IMG/VR virus record: IMGVR_UViG_3300017598_000859
Coordinates: 1-29,312 of that record
Source of the DNA: a virus
Strand: one strand, 5' to 3'
Length of the DNA: 29,312 bases
Below the pieces are notes generated by a model, which ran no database searches, had not been told where the DNA came from, and was given only the letters and a program-made list of their open reading frames with translations. Shown piece after piece: positions 14,611 to 21,886 of this stretch. A program made the position numbers and the translations under genes. Each line of letters starts with the position of its first letter. The first letter of the stretch is position 1.

Positions 14611-14963
14611 TTTTCATCTTCAAGAATCCATTCAAGTTCTTTTTTAGCTTTTTTCTTGAATTCATTCATTTTTGCTTCAGCCTGTGCCAATTCTTTTTTA
14701 ATTTCTTCGTATTCTTCTTTTGTTGACATTGCGTTTTCATAATTTGTTTTCATTTTTGATTCCTTTTTATTAATTAGTTTAAAAATTTGCTGTGGTGTTT
14801 CTTCAACCCACCAATAACCAGCCTTTGTATTAACTGTAGTTCCTCTATCAAGTTTATCTATACCAATGCCTATTATTTTATCTATTTGTATATATTTTGG
14901 TCCATAATTATAAGTTCTTTTTAATTTAATAAATCCTAAATTTTCATATGGTTTATTCTCCAT
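14595..14963 (-). CDS. Unknown protein with duplicated coiled-coil C-terminus
   Basis: 122 residues. The first ~65 form a beta-rich domain (IQIDKIIGIGIDKLDRGT). The last ~50 are a coiled coil (KEEYEEIKKELAQAEAKMN) nearly identical to the C-terminus of the next gene upstream (14953-15204). ATG 14963 is preferred over an in-frame GTG at 14966. The fusion suggests a duplicated module was joined to a different head domain. Function unknown. Confidence 0.65.
   Translation of the reverse strand: MENKPYENLGFIKLKRTYNYGPKYIQIDKIIGIGIDKLDRGTTVNTKAGYWWVEETPQQIFKLINKKESKMKTNYENAMSTKEEYEEIKKELAQAEAKMNEFKKKAKKELEWILEDEKIEKE
14626..14745. repeat. Diverged ~120-bp tandem repeat, copy 1 (coiled-coil module)
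   Basis: Aligns to 14972-15091 (offset 346). Both encode the C-terminal module running from a KEEYEEIK motif through KKAKKELEWIL. This is a local duplication within coding DNA. Confidence 0.85.
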
Positions 14964-15204
14964 CACTCAAGATCCATTCAAGTTCTTTTTTAGCTTTCTT
15001 TTTAAAATTATTCATTTTTGCTTCAGCTTTTACCAATCTTTCTTTAATTTCTTCATACTCTTCTTTTAAACCCATCGTCTTTTCGTAATTTGTTTTGGGT
15101 TTTGGCTTTTTTTCAATAATTTCATTTTCTAAATTTGTGATTTTTTTAATTAACTCTTGTTTTTGAAGATTTCTTTTCATCTTTTTTGTTAGATTTTCAA
15201 GCAT
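14953..15204 (-). CDS. Small coiled-coil protein
   Basis: 83 residues, almost entirely charged heptad-like helix. Its C-terminal ~48 residues match those of the gene at 14595-14963. AAGGAAAAAGAAA precedes the ATG. It lies just downstream of the SbcC C-terminal-half gene and could be a partner or relic of that coiled coil, which is speculative. Confidence 0.65.
   Translation of the reverse strand: MLENLTKKMKRNLQKQELIKKITNLENEIIEKKPKPKTNYEKTMGLKEEYEEIKERLVKAEAKMNNFKKKAKKELEWILSDGE
14972..15091. repeat. Diverged ~120-bp tandem repeat, copy 2 (coiled-coil module)
   Basis: Partner of 14626-14745, within the 83-aa gene. Confidence 0.85.
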
Positions 15205-15218
15205 TTTCTTTTTCCTTA

Positions 15219-15362
15219 TCAGTTTTTATTTGTTAATTTATTTATTTTTTTCAACATTTCTTTTTGCTCGTCTATACTTTTATATGCGACTATTCCGCAT
15301 TTAAACAAACCTATTGCTGCATATAAACTAATGCCAATTACAACCAATGCTGTTAAGCTCAT
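15219..15362 (-). CDS. 47-aa single-pass membrane microprotein
   Basis: Begins MSLTALVVIGISLYAAIGLF, a hydrophobic N-terminal helix, followed by a charged tail. GAGAGGCTAAG precedes the ATG at 15362; the TGA stop is close to the next gene's ribosome binding site. It fills the gap between the two SbcC-region genes. Function unknown. Confidence 0.65.
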   Translation of the reverse strand: MSLTALVVIGISLYAAIGLFKCGIVAYKSIDEQKEMLKKINKLTNKN

Positions 15363-15364
15363 CT

Positions 15365-15401
15365 TAGCCTCTCTTTTAAATGTTGTTATTCTTTTTCTAT
15401 T
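15365..15401. repeat. 37-bp exact direct repeat, copy 2
   Basis: Partner of 14574-14610. Here it spans the end of the SbcC C-terminal-half gene (IEKE, stop) and the ribosome binding site of the 47-aa membrane protein. Confidence 0.92.
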
Positions 15402-16009
15402 TCCCTAACCTGGCTAACTCCATCCTTAATCTTAACTTCCAGAACTTTATCCCCTTCATTTATTAATTCATCTATATGGGACACCATTAAAATCTGAATT
15501 CCGAGCTGTTTACTTGTTTCTGATATCATTTTTCCAAACAAATCCATTTTATCTCTGCTTACAAATCTACCTGGTTCATCAAGAATTAATACTTTTCTAC
15601 TTCCGGGCTTTTCGAGTGTTAATGCTCCAACTTGTAATGCAAATGCAGAAACATTAATCGGGCCGCCTCCAGAAGCATCTAAGGGCTTTGTTTTATTTCC
15701 ATCTCTTTCAAACATTAAATGGCATTCTGTCGTTCCCCTGCCCACTATTTTGAAATCTGATACCATAGCATAGGGATTATCGTAAACACTCGCTAACGCC
15801 AAAGAAACTGGCTCTGTGATCCTATATTGCAACTCTTCTTGTGTATTTTTTGCAACTGCTGTTATAATTAATTGTGCTTTCTTTGATGTTTCAATCTCTT
15901 TCTCTAAATTTTCTAATTTTTGATCTGACTTTTGAATATCATTTAAGATTTGTTCCCGTTTGCCTTTTTGCCTTTCGATGTCTATTCTGTAGTTTTGGAT
16001 GGATTTCAT
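15386..16009 (-). CDS. sbcC: SbcC/Rad50/gp46-like ATPase, C-terminal half as a separate protein
   Basis: 207 residues. Residues 1-50 are a short coiled coil; the rest is the C-terminal lobe of an SMC-like ABC ATPase, with signature motif DASGGGPIN (111-119), Walker B LILDEP (141-146) and the His switch VSH (176-178). There is no Walker A here; it is in the gene at 18011-19444, so the two should assemble into one ATPase head that, with the SbcD-like nuclease between them, processes DNA ends. Short stand-alone proteins with the DASGGG signature occur in other phages as far as I recall. The start overlaps the upstream stop (TTATGA) with no clear ribosome binding site, so coupling is likely. Confidence 0.88.
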   Translation of the reverse strand: MKSIQNYRIDIERQKGKREQILNDIQKSDQKLENLEKEIETSKKAQLIITAVAKNTQEELQYRITEPVSLALASVYDNPYAMVSDFKIVGRGTTECHLMFERDGNKTKPLDASGGGPINVSAFALQVGALTLEKPGSRKVLILDEPGRFVSRDKMDLFGKMISETSKQLGIQILMVSHIDELINEGDKVLEVKIKDGVSQVREIEKE

Positions 16010-16194
16010 AAGTTAAAATCCGAATCAATACCTTTCCCTAAAAAATAACCCCATAATACAATAGGTACAAGTATCAAAAAAGATATAAAATATTTATAAA
16101 CACTAATTGGAGCTGAGCTATCTAATGCAAGCAGCATAATTAAACAAGCAAAAAACAAAGCTAAAGCAAGTGGAAGTATTATTTTCCATTTCAT
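16006..16194 (-). CDS. Small membrane protein with two transmembrane segments
   Basis: 62 residues with hydrophobic helices at about 5-24 and 34-54. GGGAGAATAAAATA precedes the ATG. Its stop overlaps the ATG of the SbcC C-terminal half. Function unknown. Confidence 0.7.
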   Translation of the reverse strand: MKWKIILPLALALFFACLIMLLALDSSAPISVYKYFISFLILVPIVLWGYFLGKGIDSDFNL

Positions 16195-16198
16195 TATT

Positions 16199-16438
16199 TT
16201 ATTCTCCCGGAAATTCTTTCTCTAATTTTTCCATACCCTCTTGAAATTTTGCCTCTTTCTCGTCTAATTCTTCTGCCATCCTGTCAAGCTCGGAATCAAT
16301 TTCAGACACATCAATATTAAATGTTTGCTTAATTTGAGACTCCAAAGCTGATTTTTTACCTTTAATTTCAGAAGACTTTACTTTGGCATCTTCAATTTGG
16401 TTCTTGATTTTCATTAATTTTTCAGTTTTGGCTTTCAT
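16199..16438 (-). CDS. Stand-alone coiled-coil protein, possible piece of the split SbcC
   Basis: 79 residues, nearly all heptad-patterned charged helix with no Cys. A break near residues 40-46 (FNIDVSEID) could allow a hairpin. AAAGGAGAAATAA precedes the ATG. Position between the nuclease and the ATPase C-terminal half suggests it supplies coiled-coil length missing from that half, but this is inference; it may also be an unrelated scaffold protein. Confidence 0.7.
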   Translation of the reverse strand: MKAKTEKLMKIKNQIEDAKVKSSEIKGKKSALESQIKQTFNIDVSEIDSELDRMAEELDEKEAKFQEGMEKLEKEFPGE

Positions 16439-16648
16439 TTATTTCTCCTTTTTTGATCTTAAATTTAGATGGGTTTTACATGCTTTTTTAAATGCTTTTT
16501 CAATTCCTTCTTTTTCCACAAAATGACCACCATCCCTATGAATAATTGCTAATAAGTCTATCAATTTTAGCTTGTAAAAACACACATCACAGACCTTGCG
16601 GGCCGGATCTATATTTATAGCATAGCTTCCACATTGACATTTTCCCAT
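16439..16648 (-). CDS. Small zinc-binding protein
   Basis: 69 residues with CQCG (4-7) and CDVC (about 20-23) at the N-terminus, a likely zinc ribbon, followed by a helical basic domain. AAGGAGAATTAA precedes the ATG, the same leader as the next gene upstream. Function unknown. Confidence 0.7.
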   Translation of the reverse strand: MGKCQCGSYAINIDPARKVCDVCFYKLKLIDLLAIIHRDGGHFVEKEGIEKAFKKACKTHLNLRSKKEK

Positions 16649-16870
16649 TTAATTCTCCTTATTTTCTGTTTTAAAATCACCGTCAGCATCGCAATGGGCT
16701 GGTGGATATCCATGTTTTCTAATATTCCAGTGCCTTAATATTCTATTTGGCAAAAGACAAAATACTATTTGAAACATTCCTTCAACAACCAATCCAACAA
16801 TAAAGGCCAAAGGCAAGCCAACAAAGAAAGTTAAATATGGGCTATCGCTCATAAATTGATAAATATCCAT
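16649..16870 (-). CDS. Small membrane protein
   Basis: 73 residues with a hydrophobic region at about 12-40 that could span the membrane once or as a hairpin, then a basic and finally acidic tail. AAGGAGAATTAA precedes the ATG. Function unknown. Confidence 0.7.
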   Translation of the reverse strand: MDIYQFMSDSPYLTFFVGLPLAFIVGLVVEGMFQIVFCLLPNRILRHWNIRKHGYPPAHCDADGDFKTENKEN

Positions 16871-17770
16871 TTAATTCTCCTTATCTATTGCTGCAAAAAT
16901 TTTATTTTTCACAGAAATTTCAGTTCGATATTTCTTCAAATAGTTTTCCATATTGTTTTCAAACGATAGCTCTAATTCCGTATCTTCACGTAATTTTTGG
17001 ACAAAAGAATCATACCTATCACTTCTTAAATCTTTTTCTATAACATGGTCAGTCAAAATAGTATCTTCATTAATCGGTAAAAGAACTTTTTTTATTTCAT
17101 TAGTATCTGAATACCAAAGGAAAACGCCGGGCTTATAATCAATCTGTGCAACTGTTGTTCTCATTATACTCCCGGGGTTCACTAACATTTGATTTTTATT
17201 TTTAGATATAAAAGAAGAATGATTATCCCCACTAACAATTAAATCATATCCAGGGTTATCAATTAATACTTGATTCCCCCTATACCCTTCTTGCCCTGGA
17301 AATAAATCTTTTTTCTGAATTATCATTTGATGAGTCATTGCAATATTGATCTGATTTCCAGATTCAGCTTTTGTGACTTCTTGCCCATAAGAAAAAGGAT
17401 GAATTAAAACATCATCCATCCATGTTGGTTCTTGAATAAAGTTAATTGCTCCGGCAGCATGCAAAACTCCAATCCCTGCTTTGTCCCATAAATCTAATTT
17501 ATGATTAGGGAGATCATGCTGGCCTGCACAGATAATAACATTAACATCTTTAAATTTATTGATTGTCCATTCTAAGAGCCAGTTTTTCCACTGTGGTTTA
17601 TGGCCAAGATCACCAGCAGAAAGAATAGGACAATTATGCTTTTTGGCTAAATTAACTATAAAATCAATCTTTTTTTCTTGAGATTGCAAAAATTCATCTT
17701 TATTTCTACAAACAGAGCTGTCTGATCTAAGGTGAATATCTGCTGTTAATATTGCGGATGCTTTTTTCAT
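16871..17770 (-). CDS. sbcD: SbcD/Mre11/gp47-like nuclease
   Basis: A 299-residue calcineurin-like metallophosphoesterase. Metal-binding motifs appear in order: TADIHL (9-14), SAGDLG (51-56), AGQHD (82-86, a GNHD variant with Gln for Asn), THQ (146-148) and SGDNHSS (179-185), followed by NPGSIMRT. The layout and length match T4 gp47 and SbcD, the nuclease partner of gp46/SbcC. Its ATPase partner is encoded in two pieces on either side. Promoter copy B and a 45-aa membrane ORF lie just upstream. The Gln replacing the conserved Asn could change catalysis and deserves attention. Confidence 0.88.
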   Translation of the reverse strand: MKKASAILTADIHLRSDSSVCRNKDEFLQSQEKKIDFIVNLAKKHNCPILSAGDLGHKPQWKNWLLEWTINKFKDVNVIICAGQHDLPNHKLDLWDKAGIGVLHAAGAINFIQEPTWMDDVLIHPFSYGQEVTKAESGNQINIAMTHQMIIQKKDLFPGQEGYRGNQVLIDNPGYDLIVSGDNHSSFISKNKNQMLVNPGSIMRTTVAQIDYKPGVFLWYSDTNEIKKVLLPINEDTILTDHVIEKDLRSDRYDSFVQKLREDTELELSFENNMENYLKKYRTEISVKNKIFAAIDKEN

Positions 17771-17786
17771 TTAATCGCCTTATAAT

Positions 17787-17924
17787 TTATAATCTTGTTT
17801 GGTCACATTTAATGAAAAATAAAGGGACAATTGCCCAAGCTTTAGCCCAGCCACTCATAAACCAAAGAATCGAAAAAAACAGCAATGCCCAAACTATATT
17901 CTCTGCATATTCCATTGTTTTCAT
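17787..17924 (-). CDS. 45-aa single-pass membrane microprotein
   Basis: Begins MKTMEYAENIVWALLFFSIL; residues ~10-38 are hydrophobic and Trp-rich. AGGAGATGAT precedes the ATG at 17924. It is the first ORF after promoter copy B, about 40 nt from the predicted transcript start. Function unknown. Confidence 0.7.
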   Translation of the reverse strand: MKTMEYAENIVWALLFFSILWFMSGWAKAWAIVPLFFIKCDQTRL

Positions 17925-17972
17925 ATCATCTCCTGGTGTTTTTATTACATAGTATCTTTATTATCTATCTAT

Positions 17973-18001
17973 ATTATAGGCAAAACTGTATAAATATTTC
18001 A
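17973..18001 (-). promoter_or_regulatory. Conserved phage promoter, copy B
   Basis: TATAAT (17978-17973), 17-nt spacer, TGAAAT (18001-17996), with GTTTTGCC against the -10 as in copies A and C. It lies only a few bases after the stop of the SbcC N-terminal half, so it separates the two halves of that ATPase into different transcription units. Confidence 0.75.
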
Positions 18002-18010
18002 AAATTATTT

Positions 18011-19444
18011 TTATTTTCCACACAAAGGGCATTCATCCGGCATTAATTCTTTTAGTTTTTTTTCAAGATCATCCTGTTTTTCTTTCCAAGATACAATAGC
18101 TTTATCATGTTTATCCAAGCCCTCCGCCAAATCGAACAATTCATTATATTTATTGTCTTTAGAGTCGATTTCATTATTAAGGGATGATAAGGCATTAACC
18201 ATGTCGCTAAACCTTGTCAAATCAGCATATTTGCACTCCTGAACACCAATATGATTAAAGCCTTTAGATAAAAGTTCAAGGGATTCATAAGATTCTCTAT
18301 TTTTATGAACTTCAGCATTCAATTCAATTAAATTATTTACCTTCTCTTCATGTTTGGCAGTCTTGTTTATTTTTTTACTTTGAATTGCTGCCCATTCTAA
18401 TTGACCGGACAATGTTAATAATTCTTTATGGTCATTCCTTAAACCCTGAATTGATTCATTTAAATTGATTAATAAATCAACATTTGGTTCAAATACAATA
18501 ACGGAATCAGCTTTTCGTTTTTGATCTCGATAAAAATTTAATTTATTTTCAAGTTCTTCTAACTCATCAAATAAATTTCCTTTTTTCTTAATAAATAAAT
18601 TTAAATCTATTAGATCATTGGTTGCTTTTTTATGACGGGTAATTTTATTGATTTTTTCATTTTCTTCATTAATTTCTTTAATTTCTTTATTCTTCTGAAA
18701 AAGAGAAGACCAGTTATCTTTGGTTTTTTTAATTGCTTTTTGAATTTTTTCACAACTTTGAATTAATTTCTCTGTATCTTCAATCCAGTTAAAAGATTTT
18801 AGATCTTCTTGTTTTTCATCGTTTTTTAGTTTTTCTGTTTTTAAATCTCTTTTTTCTGATTTAAGGGTTTTTGAAATATTAGAAATAGTCGAATCAATTA
18901 CATCAAGATTAACAATTTTATTATAGAATTTAGCAACATCAGTTGGAGAATCGTCAAGTAAAAACGGCTTTGCGAATTGAGAACTAAGATTAATAGAATT
19001 CATATTCAATACAGATTTGATTTTTTCAGGAACTCCCTGGCCGAAAGACTTAAAAACCTCAACACATCCTGAATCTTTTCCTGTTTTGATTGCTTCTTTA
19101 TAATCTTTTTTGATTTCTTCTTTTGGTTTTGTTTTGTTTATAAGAACATAAAAATTCTTATTTCCCGCTTTATATTTCTCTGCTTTGCGGTCTTTTGTGA
19201 CTGACTTATACCTTACTACTGCTTTATCGTTTAAATCTATTCTAATGGACATATTGTCGCCCCAATGGGAAAAATAACCTTCTCCGGATGGGCGATTTGT
19301 TACTACTGTATTTATAGCTTTTAAAATATTAGATTTGCCGCAATCATTTGACCCGGTAATCAAGTTAACGCCTTTGTCAAACTCAATAAAAGTGTCTTTA
19401 TGAGATCGATAGTTCTGTATTCTTATAGACTGTATTCCATCCAT
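18011..19444 (-). CDS. sbcC: SbcC/Rad50/gp46-like ATPase, N-terminal half ending at the zinc hook
   Basis: 477 residues. The N-terminal ABC lobe has IRIQNYRSHKD (7-17), Walker A GSNDCGKSN (31-39) and a Q-loop at Gln156 (SSQFAKPF). Residues ~185-465 are coiled coil. The protein stops at ECPLCGK: the hook cysteines are Cys472 and Cys475, and only two residues follow. The returning coiled coil, signature motif and Walker B are absent; they are encoded at 15386-16009, beyond the nuclease gene. In Rad50 and SbcC the CxxC hook is at the apex between the two coiled-coil arms, so this protein ends exactly at the turn. GAGGAGAAATA precedes the ATG. Confidence 0.9.
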   Translation of the reverse strand: MDGIQSIRIQNYRSHKDTFIEFDKGVNLITGSNDCGKSNILKAINTVVTNRPSGEGYFSHWGDNMSIRIDLNDKAVVRYKSVTKDRKAEKYKAGNKNFYVLINKTKPKEEIKKDYKEAIKTGKDSGCVEVFKSFGQGVPEKIKSVLNMNSINLSSQFAKPFLLDDSPTDVAKFYNKIVNLDVIDSTISNISKTLKSEKRDLKTEKLKNDEKQEDLKSFNWIEDTEKLIQSCEKIQKAIKKTKDNWSSLFQKNKEIKEINEENEKINKITRHKKATNDLIDLNLFIKKKGNLFDELEELENKLNFYRDQKRKADSVIVFEPNVDLLINLNESIQGLRNDHKELLTLSGQLEWAAIQSKKINKTAKHEEKVNNLIELNAEVHKNRESYESLELLSKGFNHIGVQECKYADLTRFSDMVNALSSLNNEIDSKDNKYNELFDLAEGLDKHDKAIVSWKEKQDDLEKKLKELMPDECPLCGK

Positions 19445-19710
19445 TATTTCTCCTCTAAATATACATAAGAAATTGTAAAATAAGGCACATCTTCATGATC
19501 ATCTTCTTTCCAACTATACATTAGTCCCATTTGAGCTAATTCGTATTTACAAGCTCTTTCAATCTCTATGCTGCAATGAAAAGGAGGAATAAACTTTTCA
19601 AAATGATTTACAAGCTTCTCAGCATCTTCTTTTTTATAAAAAGCTTGTACATTAAATTGATAAGCATCTGACCATTGCCCCGTATGACCTTCTACAATAT
19701 ATATATTCAT
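19444..19710 (-). CDS. Unknown 88-aa protein
   Basis: An alpha/beta protein beginning MNIYIVEGHTGQWSD, rich in aromatic and acidic residues. The opening resembles small phage proteins of unknown function. AGGAGAAAAA precedes the ATG; the end overlaps the SbcC start. No family recognised. Confidence 0.65.
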   Translation of the reverse strand: MNIYIVEGHTGQWSDAYQFNVQAFYKKEDAEKLVNHFEKFIPPFHCSIEIERACKYELAQMGLMYSWKEDDHEDVPYFTISYVYLEEK

Positions 19711-20270
19711 TTTTTCTCCTGTTCATAAATTTCATTTGCCCGCTTAATCATTTCTACCCACTTACCATTCAGTTTTGTTTTTAGTTTCCATACAGGCAAC
19801 TTTTTACGCCTTGGATAAATTTGAAAGTAATATTTTTTAACTCTATTGAAGTCACGCTTTTTTAAATATTCAGGAGGCAAAACTTCCGTAGGATGAATAT
19901 ACTTTTGTTCAATTAATGGTTTCCTTAAATACTTTGCTAAATTTTCCAATGCATCTGAAATATCTATATTCTTTTTGTGTAGTCCAACTCTGATAAAACT
20001 TCTTAAAACCTTTCCTTCCCAGGCATTTGCGGCAGGGTCTAAAACACCCCTTAACAGTCCTTTTCCATCTTCTCCAACTTTGCCTTCTTTGATTTCTTTT
20101 TTTGAGATGTGACAATGATCTAAAACACTTTTTTCAAAAGGAATTTCTTTATCAAGAATAGGGCATTTTTTATCTTGCTTTTCCCATTGTTTTTTTCTGA
20201 GTGGTAAAAGATCTTTTTGTTTAAGTTGGATTAGCTTAGCCATCTTGAGGCAACCTGTATTTATATCCAT
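19707..20270 (-). CDS. Endonuclease VII-like Holliday junction resolvase (T4 gp49 family)
   Basis: 187 residues with a His-Me finger core: CPILD (36-40), LDHCH (50-54), RGVLDPAANAWEGKV (74-88), and a later KYIHP segment as in T4 gp49 (NNIHP). Catalytic His52 and Asn82 are present. Of the four zinc Cys of T4 gp49 only the first (Cys36) is clearly kept; the CxxC beside the Asn is replaced by DPAA. This zinc-poor variant is known in other phage relatives as far as I recall. It would resolve branched DNA before packaging. ATG 20270 follows AGAAAGGAAATTAA; a second possible start is ATG 20243 (MAKLIQ). Confidence 0.85.
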   Translation of the reverse strand: MDINTGCLKMAKLIQLKQKDLLPLRKKQWEKQDKKCPILDKEIPFEKSVLDHCHISKKEIKEGKVGEDGKGLLRGVLDPAANAWEGKVLRSFIRVGLHKKNIDISDALENLAKYLRKPLIEQKYIHPTEVLPPEYLKKRDFNRVKKYYFQIYPRRKKLPVWKLKTKLNGKWVEMIKRANEIYEQEKK

Positions 20271-20421
20271 TTAATTTCCTTTCTACATATTCAAGCCAAA
20301 CTAATTGTTTTATTGCATATTTTTCTACAAATATAGGTCTCCATGCATACCACTTATGCCAGTTACTCAAGAAATCAATTCTATTTTTATGATTTTTAAG
20401 CGTATCTAAATTAATCTTCAT
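20236..20421 (-). CDS. Small Trp-rich phage protein
   Basis: 61 residues with WHKWYAWRPIFV and LVWLEYVERK, a pattern I recall from small phage proteins of unknown function. Its 3' end overlaps the endonuclease VII gene by about 35 nt if the upstream start of that gene is used. The ATG follows GGATAGATAGAT, a weak site. Function unknown. Confidence 0.65.
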   Translation of the reverse strand: MKINLDTLKNHKNRIDFLSNWHKWYAWRPIFVEKYAIKQLVWLEYVERKLNGYKYRLPQDG

Positions 20422-20559
20422 ATCTATCTATCCATTCGTTTAAAATATTTACATTTGTCTTTAACAGCAATAACTCAGCTTTAGAACGCTTACCATAATT
20501 AGTTTTTTGTTTTTTTTGTGTTTAATATATTTGCAATAAAGGCAGTTTTGAGAATTCAT
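20411..20559 (-). CDS. Small CxxC protein, split between two frames at a slippery A AAA AAC
   Basis: The ATG at 20559 overlaps the upstream stop (ATGA). In frame 0 the ORF encodes 32 residues (starting MNSQNCLYCKYIKHKKN) and stops at 20461. A -1 shift at A AAA AAC (20515-20509), where AAA and AAC are frame-0 codons, would continue as QKTNYGKRSKAE and on through ILNEWIDRYED to a stop at 20411, overlapping the next gene's start in the usual manner. The extended product is 54 residues. Either this is programmed frameshifting, a real inactivating mutation, or an indel error in the run of eight A. Confidence 0.5.
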
Positions 20560-20735
20560 TTTTTCTCTTTCTTGAATAATCTTTGATTCTCTTCCCAGCA
20601 TTCTTTTTCAATTGGGCATGTAGGGTGATAGCACCAAGGATCGCCACCAGACCTACCAAAATTTAAACCCCTGGGGCACAGTTTATTATTTACGTGTTCT
20701 TTGTACCATTCTAAAGAATCAACCTTATATTCCAT
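20556..20735 (-). CDS. Small four-cysteine protein, unknown
   Basis: 59 residues with Cys20 (LCPRG), Cys35, Cys40 and Cys46 (within CYHPTCPIEKEC), a plausible single metal site. The ATG at 20735 overlaps the recA stop (TAATG). Function unknown. Confidence 0.7.
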   Translation of the reverse strand: MEYKVDSLEWYKEHVNNKLCPRGLNFGRSGGDPWCYHPTCPIEKECWEENQRLFKKEKK

Positions 20736-21886
20736 TATTCGAATCTCCTTTTTCTTTTTAGCCTCATCTCTTCTTCAATTTCGTTCCAAACTTTTCCTAC
20801 AATAACTTGTAAATCATGATACAAATCTTTATTTTCAATCTGTTCAATTAATTTGCTTTTTGACGATTCAATATCTAAGTCATGAGCAATAATTGTCGAT
20901 TTTTTCTTTTTCCAATGGCCAGATACAACAAGGAAGTCAATACAACTTGAAATATCATCCATTCCAAGGTCTGTATAAATATCTATTTCAATATCTCTTA
21001 ATTTTCCAGTTAATTTATTTTTGACAACTTCAATTTTTGTAGAATTGCCGATTTTTCTTGTAATGCCTTTTACAGATTTAGGGATGGCTTTTATTTTGTT
21101 GAACCATAATTGGTGATGACTGTAGAAAAATGGTGCATTGCCTCCGCTTGTTCCTGTTTTTTTGCCATAAGTAACGCCAATTTTAGCCCTTAGTTGCTGA
21201 ACAATAAATAAAACAGATTTAGTCTTTTTGAGTCTGCCATTAATCATCCTGAGAGCTTCACCAATTGCTTTAGCTTTTTCTGTTTTATAACTCCCTGCTA
21301 ATTCTTTTTTTGATTCTGGATCTTTTGCTTTGGCTCTTGCTGCTTTGTATTCTTTTTCAATTTCTTCATCTGTTGTTAAACTATCTAAAGAATCTAACAC
21401 ATAAATAAATGGAGTGTCTTTTTTACATCTATTTAAAATGTGTGCTTTAAAGTCCTGAATAGTGTTAGAATAAAGTGGATATTCTTCTGAATCATAAGCA
21501 GGAGCAATTAATCTTTGATCTAATTTATTTCCAAACAAATACGGAATATCCATGTCGAGAGCTTCCTCTCCATCGTCGTAGATCAAATCATAGTCATCAA
21601 ATCTTTTGTCATTAGCACAACAAGCCATCATTGTTAGTGCCTGCATCGTTTTTCCGCCAGCACTTGCGCCAGGCAATGTAATAATTCTACCTAAAACAAA
21701 CGCTCCAAATGGGTTATCAGAACAAGCGCAATTTAAAAGAGTGCTACCGGAAGGAACGAGCAAACTTGTGTCAAGAGGATCTCTTTTTTCAACAGGAGTA
21801 TTTGCACTTTCTTCCACTTGCTCAGAAATGCTTTTTTCTTTCTTTTTTCGTGTTCTCCTTGGTTTATCTTGTTTATTTTCTGTCAT
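20735..21886 (-). CDS. recA: RecA/UvsX-like recombinase
   Basis: 383 residues. After a basic and Ser/Glu-rich N-terminal extension of about 35 residues, the RecA core shows Walker A GASAGGKT (73-80), Walker B FIYVLDSLD (160-168), and the DNA-binding L2 region with GTSGGNAPFFYSHHQLWF (245-262), typical of phage RecA/UvsX proteins. It forms filaments on single-stranded DNA and drives strand exchange; gp32-like SSB and endonuclease VII genes flank it. A Glu/Lys/Arg-rich C-terminus follows. Its start overlaps the stop of the small HTH gene (TAATGA). Confidence 0.92.
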   Translation of the reverse strand: MTENKQDKPRRTRKKKEKSISEQVEESANTPVEKRDPLDTSLLVPSGSTLLNCACSDNPFGAFVLGRIITLPGASAGGKTMQALTMMACCANDKRFDDYDLIYDDGEEALDMDIPYLFGNKLDQRLIAPAYDSEEYPLYSNTIQDFKAHILNRCKKDTPFIYVLDSLDSLTTDEEIEKEYKAARAKAKDPESKKELAGSYKTEKAKAIGEALRMINGRLKKTKSVLFIVQQLRAKIGVTYGKKTGTSGGNAPFFYSHHQLWFNKIKAIPKSVKGITRKIGNSTKIEVVKNKLTGKLRDIEIDIYTDLGMDDISSCIDFLVVSGHWKKKKSTIIAHDLDIESSKSKLIEQIENKDLYHDLQVIVGKVWNEIEEEMRLKRKRRFE

